A stretch of 64,000 nt of DNA from a virus. Position 1 is the first letter of the stretch; the number at the start of each line of letters is the position of its first letter. This document shows, in pieces, positions 61,779 through 64,000 of the stretch. The DNA is taken from positions 115,991 through 179,990 of the IMG/VR virus record IMGVR_UViG_3300043395_000996. One strand, written 5' to 3'. A program made the translations under genes and the position numbers. The notes below the pieces were generated by a model. That model was given only the letters and a program-made list of their open reading frames with translations. It did not search any database and was not told where the DNA came from.

Positions 61779-62921
61779 TTAGTATGAAGATGGGTGATTT
61801 TTTGTAAATCTAGTTGGATACGTTTTTGAATCTTTACTACCATCGCCTCTAGTTACAGTCAATGTTATATTTGAATTATAATCAGCACTATGACCCCAAC
61901 CAGATAACCAACCGTGATATGATGATTCAATTCCATCTCCTGCATTTTTAGCTACACCCAATGTTAAAGTTTCTTCAGCTCCAGCTGCTAGTTGGAAAGA
62001 CCATTTTGGCGATGTAATCCATTGATTTCTCATATCGGATGGTTTTGGTGCTACAATTTCAATATTAACAGGTTGAGTATCGTTGTTTATAAACTTCAAT
62101 GCACCACCACTTTCAAATTTAGTATCACCATTTTTTGGATTCATTTTACCATGTAATTTTACATTAGGTGTATTTTTTGGTCCATCAAATGATGCAACTA
62201 CAACTTTATTTATAACATCTCCGCCGGCTGCTAATGCCTGTGATTGAGTTCCTTGCTGAATAGATTGTTGTTGTTGAACTGCTCCCAATTGAGCTTGTAA
62301 ACCTTTGATAATAGCGTTTAATGAATCGATTTGTTTTATTAAAGCATTAATTTGTGCTTTGAATCCAGCGTTTTGGGATTGTAAAGCCGCTCTTAAAATA
62401 GATTCATCAACCGATTTTTGTAGCGATGTTGCTATTTGACCCGTAATATCGGTTACAGTTCCTCCCAATGTTTCCAACTGATTAACTACTACATCGTTAG
62501 TTTGTTCAATGTTTAATCTTTGGTTTATTTCAGATTGAACTTGTGTTTTCAAATCAGAAACTTCTGCATTTAAAGTAGTTACTTCAGTAGTTAATTTTGT
62601 TACTTGCTTTCTTAAATCTTCATTAGTTGCAACCTCTTCATCATAAATTGGTTTTGGAACTAAATCACGATTTATTTTAGGAATATCAGGTTTTAATTCT
62701 TTTACTTCAACGTCAACTGCTTTTAATAATTCTTCTTCATCATATTTTGGTTTATTCAATGTTTTGAATACCAAAGATGATGCTACGTTTTTATCATCAA
62801 CAATTGTTACACCATATTCATTTTTAGCAATAGATTGAGAACCCGATACACTTAATATCGATTCTAATTTAGCTTTTCTTTCCTCTTCTAATTTAAGAGC
62901 TATTGCTTCTAAATTTGTCAT
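61779..62921 (-). CDS. coiled-coil structural protein
   Basis: 380 residues. A helical N-terminus, then heptad-rich segments at about 90-145 (LTTEVTTLNAEVSDLKTQVQ) and about 175-225 (INALIKQIDSLNAIIKGLQA). The C-terminal 150 residues form a beta domain (FELQ...KWSFQLAAGAEETLTLG). This trimeric-fibre-like layout suggests a short tail fibre or whisker-like part. It lies 2 bases after the upstream gene's stop. Function inferred from architecture only. Confidence 0.6.
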   Translation of the reverse strand: MTNLEAIALKLEEERKAKLESILSVSGSQSIAKNEYGVTIVDDKNVASSLVFKTLNKPKYDEEELLKAVDVEVKELKPDIPKINRDLVPKPIYDEEVATNEDLRKQVTKLTTEVTTLNAEVSDLKTQVQSEINQRLNIEQTNDVVVNQLETLGGTVTDITGQIATSLQKSVDESILRAALQSQNAGFKAQINALIKQIDSLNAIIKGLQAQLGAVQQQQSIQQGTQSQALAAGGDVINKVVVASFDGPKNTPNVKLHGKMNPKNGDTKFESGGALKFINNDTQPVNIEIVAPKPSDMRNQWITSPKWSFQLAAGAEETLTLGVAKNAGDGIESSYHGWLSGWGHSADYNSNITLTVTRGDGSKDSKTYPTRFTKNHPSSY

Positions 62922-62923
62922 TA

Positions 62924-63985
62924 TTAAACTATTTCAAATGTATGATGTTCATCAATTATAGTAGAGATACCATCTTCCACTATCTTTAATTTCAACTTAT
63001 ATACTCTATTTATTGGTAATGTTCCTAAATCCATTTTAAAATAATTACCTTCCGAATCACAACTTACTTTAGTATATTCGCCAAATGGAAATATGATTTC
63101 TCCTGTCTTATAATCTTCTAATTGATAATAAGTTGTTTCTGGCAAATACTTTGTTTGGTCATATTCAAATGAAGTTCCGAAATCTTTCAATGGATATCTA
63201 TCTCTACCTTTAACTCTGATTTTTACTACCGAATCTGCTTCGTATTTTGTTTTTAAATTCTTAACAACAACTTTATAATCATCATCGGAAATGGAACCCG
63301 TTACAGGTGATAAACTTCCCGTATTGAATATTGTATCGAAATGTACTACTTCTAATTTTGGTTCGTAAATTGTATTAGTTTCTTTTGAAAAGAATTTTAA
63401 TAAACCATAATCCAATGAATCATTTTCAGCATCTAAACTATGGTGAATTACAAATCCATTATTTGGTAGCGAACCACTTACCCATAATTTTACTATGTTT
63501 GTAACATCAATTCTAACATCATCAGGCTCATTATTGAATGATTGAGATGCCATTGAAGCCGTGTACCAAGTACCACCTTCAGCGTTTGCCGAACCCGTTG
63601 TTCCTGCTACATAATATGCCGTTCCACCTATTGTATTATCTTGCCAACTATTGATACCATCTCTATATTTCCAACTAATACCATCCGATGTTATGTTATC
63701 GAATTTAGTACCCGTTCCCATAGACCAGCTTTGAGATACTGCGTTTGCATAGATGGTATATTCTAATGGAATTTCTTCTGAATTAGCAGACTTTAAATTT
63801 AAATATACTCTACTACCTTCTAAATTGATATTAGATACATCGAATTTAATAAATGTTCTTGCTATATCTTTAGTAGAACCATAATATAGTTTACCAACCT
63901 CTAATATCTCATCTCTACCTGCGTTTTGTTCAGGTTGTTGTAGGTAGATACTGGCATCGTATGATGATGTGAAAAATTTATGCAT
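62924..63985 (-). CDS. tail structural protein with DNRLRE-like N-terminal domain
   Basis: 353 residues. The N-terminal about 210 residues resemble the DNRLRE beta-sandwich of surface proteins: SSYDASIYLQQPEQNAGRDE, then ARTFIKFDVSNINLEGSRVY, and VTNIVKLWVSGSLPNNGFVI. The rest is a further beta domain. DNRLRE-type domains are common in Bacteroidota and Firmicutes adhesins, which fits an exposed tail protein. The gene starts 15 bases from the right edge of the window; upstream genes are not visible. Confidence 0.65.
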   Translation of the reverse strand: MHKFFTSSYDASIYLQQPEQNAGRDEILEVGKLYYGSTKDIARTFIKFDVSNINLEGSRVYLNLKSANSEEIPLEYTIYANAVSQSWSMGTGTKFDNITSDGISWKYRDGINSWQDNTIGGTAYYVAGTTGSANAEGGTWYTASMASQSFNNEPDDVRIDVTNIVKLWVSGSLPNNGFVIHHSLDAENDSLDYGLLKFFSKETNTIYEPKLEVVHFDTIFNTGSLSPVTGSISDDDYKVVVKNLKTKYEADSVVKIRVKGRDRYPLKDFGTSFEYDQTKYLPETTYYQLEDYKTGEIIFPFGEYTKVSCDSEGNYFKMDLGTLPINRVYKLKLKIVEDGISTIIDEHHTFEIV

Positions 63986-64000
63986 ATTATAAAGCTCTTC

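Noticed and set aside
63986-64000. Possible end of an upstream gene at the right edge (a TAA at 63989-63987).
   Set aside because: Too few bases to support a coding call.
1-64000. tRNA genes, CRISPR arrays, insertion sequences, integrase or att sites.
   Set aside because: None seen in the short gaps by eye; no repeat-spacer pattern, transposase or integrase motif. A tRNA scan would be decisive.

Overview
The window looks like part of the genome of a T4-like, contractile-tailed phage (Caudoviricetes) that infects a member of the Bacteroidota. T4-type head genes are recognisable in T4-like order: large terminase, portal, prohead protease, acidic scaffold, major capsid protein, two neck-like proteins and a gp15-like tail terminator. 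The Bacteroidota host is inferred from three things: a DUF5977/SprB-like adhesin at 41730-43277, four promoters of the Bacteroidota sigma-A type (TTG-N20-TAnnTTTG, all 31 bp long), and strongly AT-rich sequence with few Shine-Dalgarno signals. Almost every gene is on the minus strand and reads right to left. The one exception I found is a 59-codon ribbon-helix-helix-like gene at 46984-47163 (+).

Layout in transcription order (right to left). 51.9-64 kb holds tail/baseplate structural proteins, including a 1558-residue LamG-containing protein, plus a 2OG-Fe(II) oxygenase. 47-51.9 kb holds DNA metabolism: a T7 endonuclease I-like resolvase, a CHC2/Toprim primase, and a single polypeptide that fuses Mre11-like (gp47) and Rad50-like (gp46) proteins. 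41.7-46.9 kb holds a fibre with a C-terminal S74 chaperone and the adhesin. 22.3-41.7 kb is a roughly 19 kb carbohydrate locus. 13-22.2 kb holds a 1766-residue multidomain protein, a Zn-binding protein, a three-gene membrane module with spanin-like overlap, and the large terminase. 0-13 kb holds the head genes, together with a phage-encoded ribosomal protein bS21 homologue.

The carbohydrate locus is the most unusual part. It encodes three extended SDR epimerases, an RmlC-like epimerase, four SGNH-like hydrolases, two paralogous glycosyltransferase-like proteins, two GT7 galactosyltransferases each fused to a LamG-like lectin domain, a stand-alone LamG-like protein, a twitch-type radical SAM protein, a 2OG oxygenase, a methyltransferase and two further glycosyltransferases. 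It also carries the two halves of a thiamine-diphosphate enzyme (E1-alpha-like and E1-beta-like). Each half sits in the same SGNH / ThDP-subunit / glycosyltransferase gene order, joined by short overlaps. I infer a dedicated pathway that makes and attaches an unusual sugar, either on the virion or on the host surface.

Expression signals: a core ATATTTATA on the coding strand lies 6-28 nt before nine minus-strand genes, and in the opposite orientation before the only plus-strand gene, so it is a good candidate for the phage late promoter. Three intrinsic terminators read leftward, and two of them are followed directly by a promoter core. No tRNA, CRISPR array, insertion sequence or att site was seen, and no gene-free stretch exceeds 300 bases.
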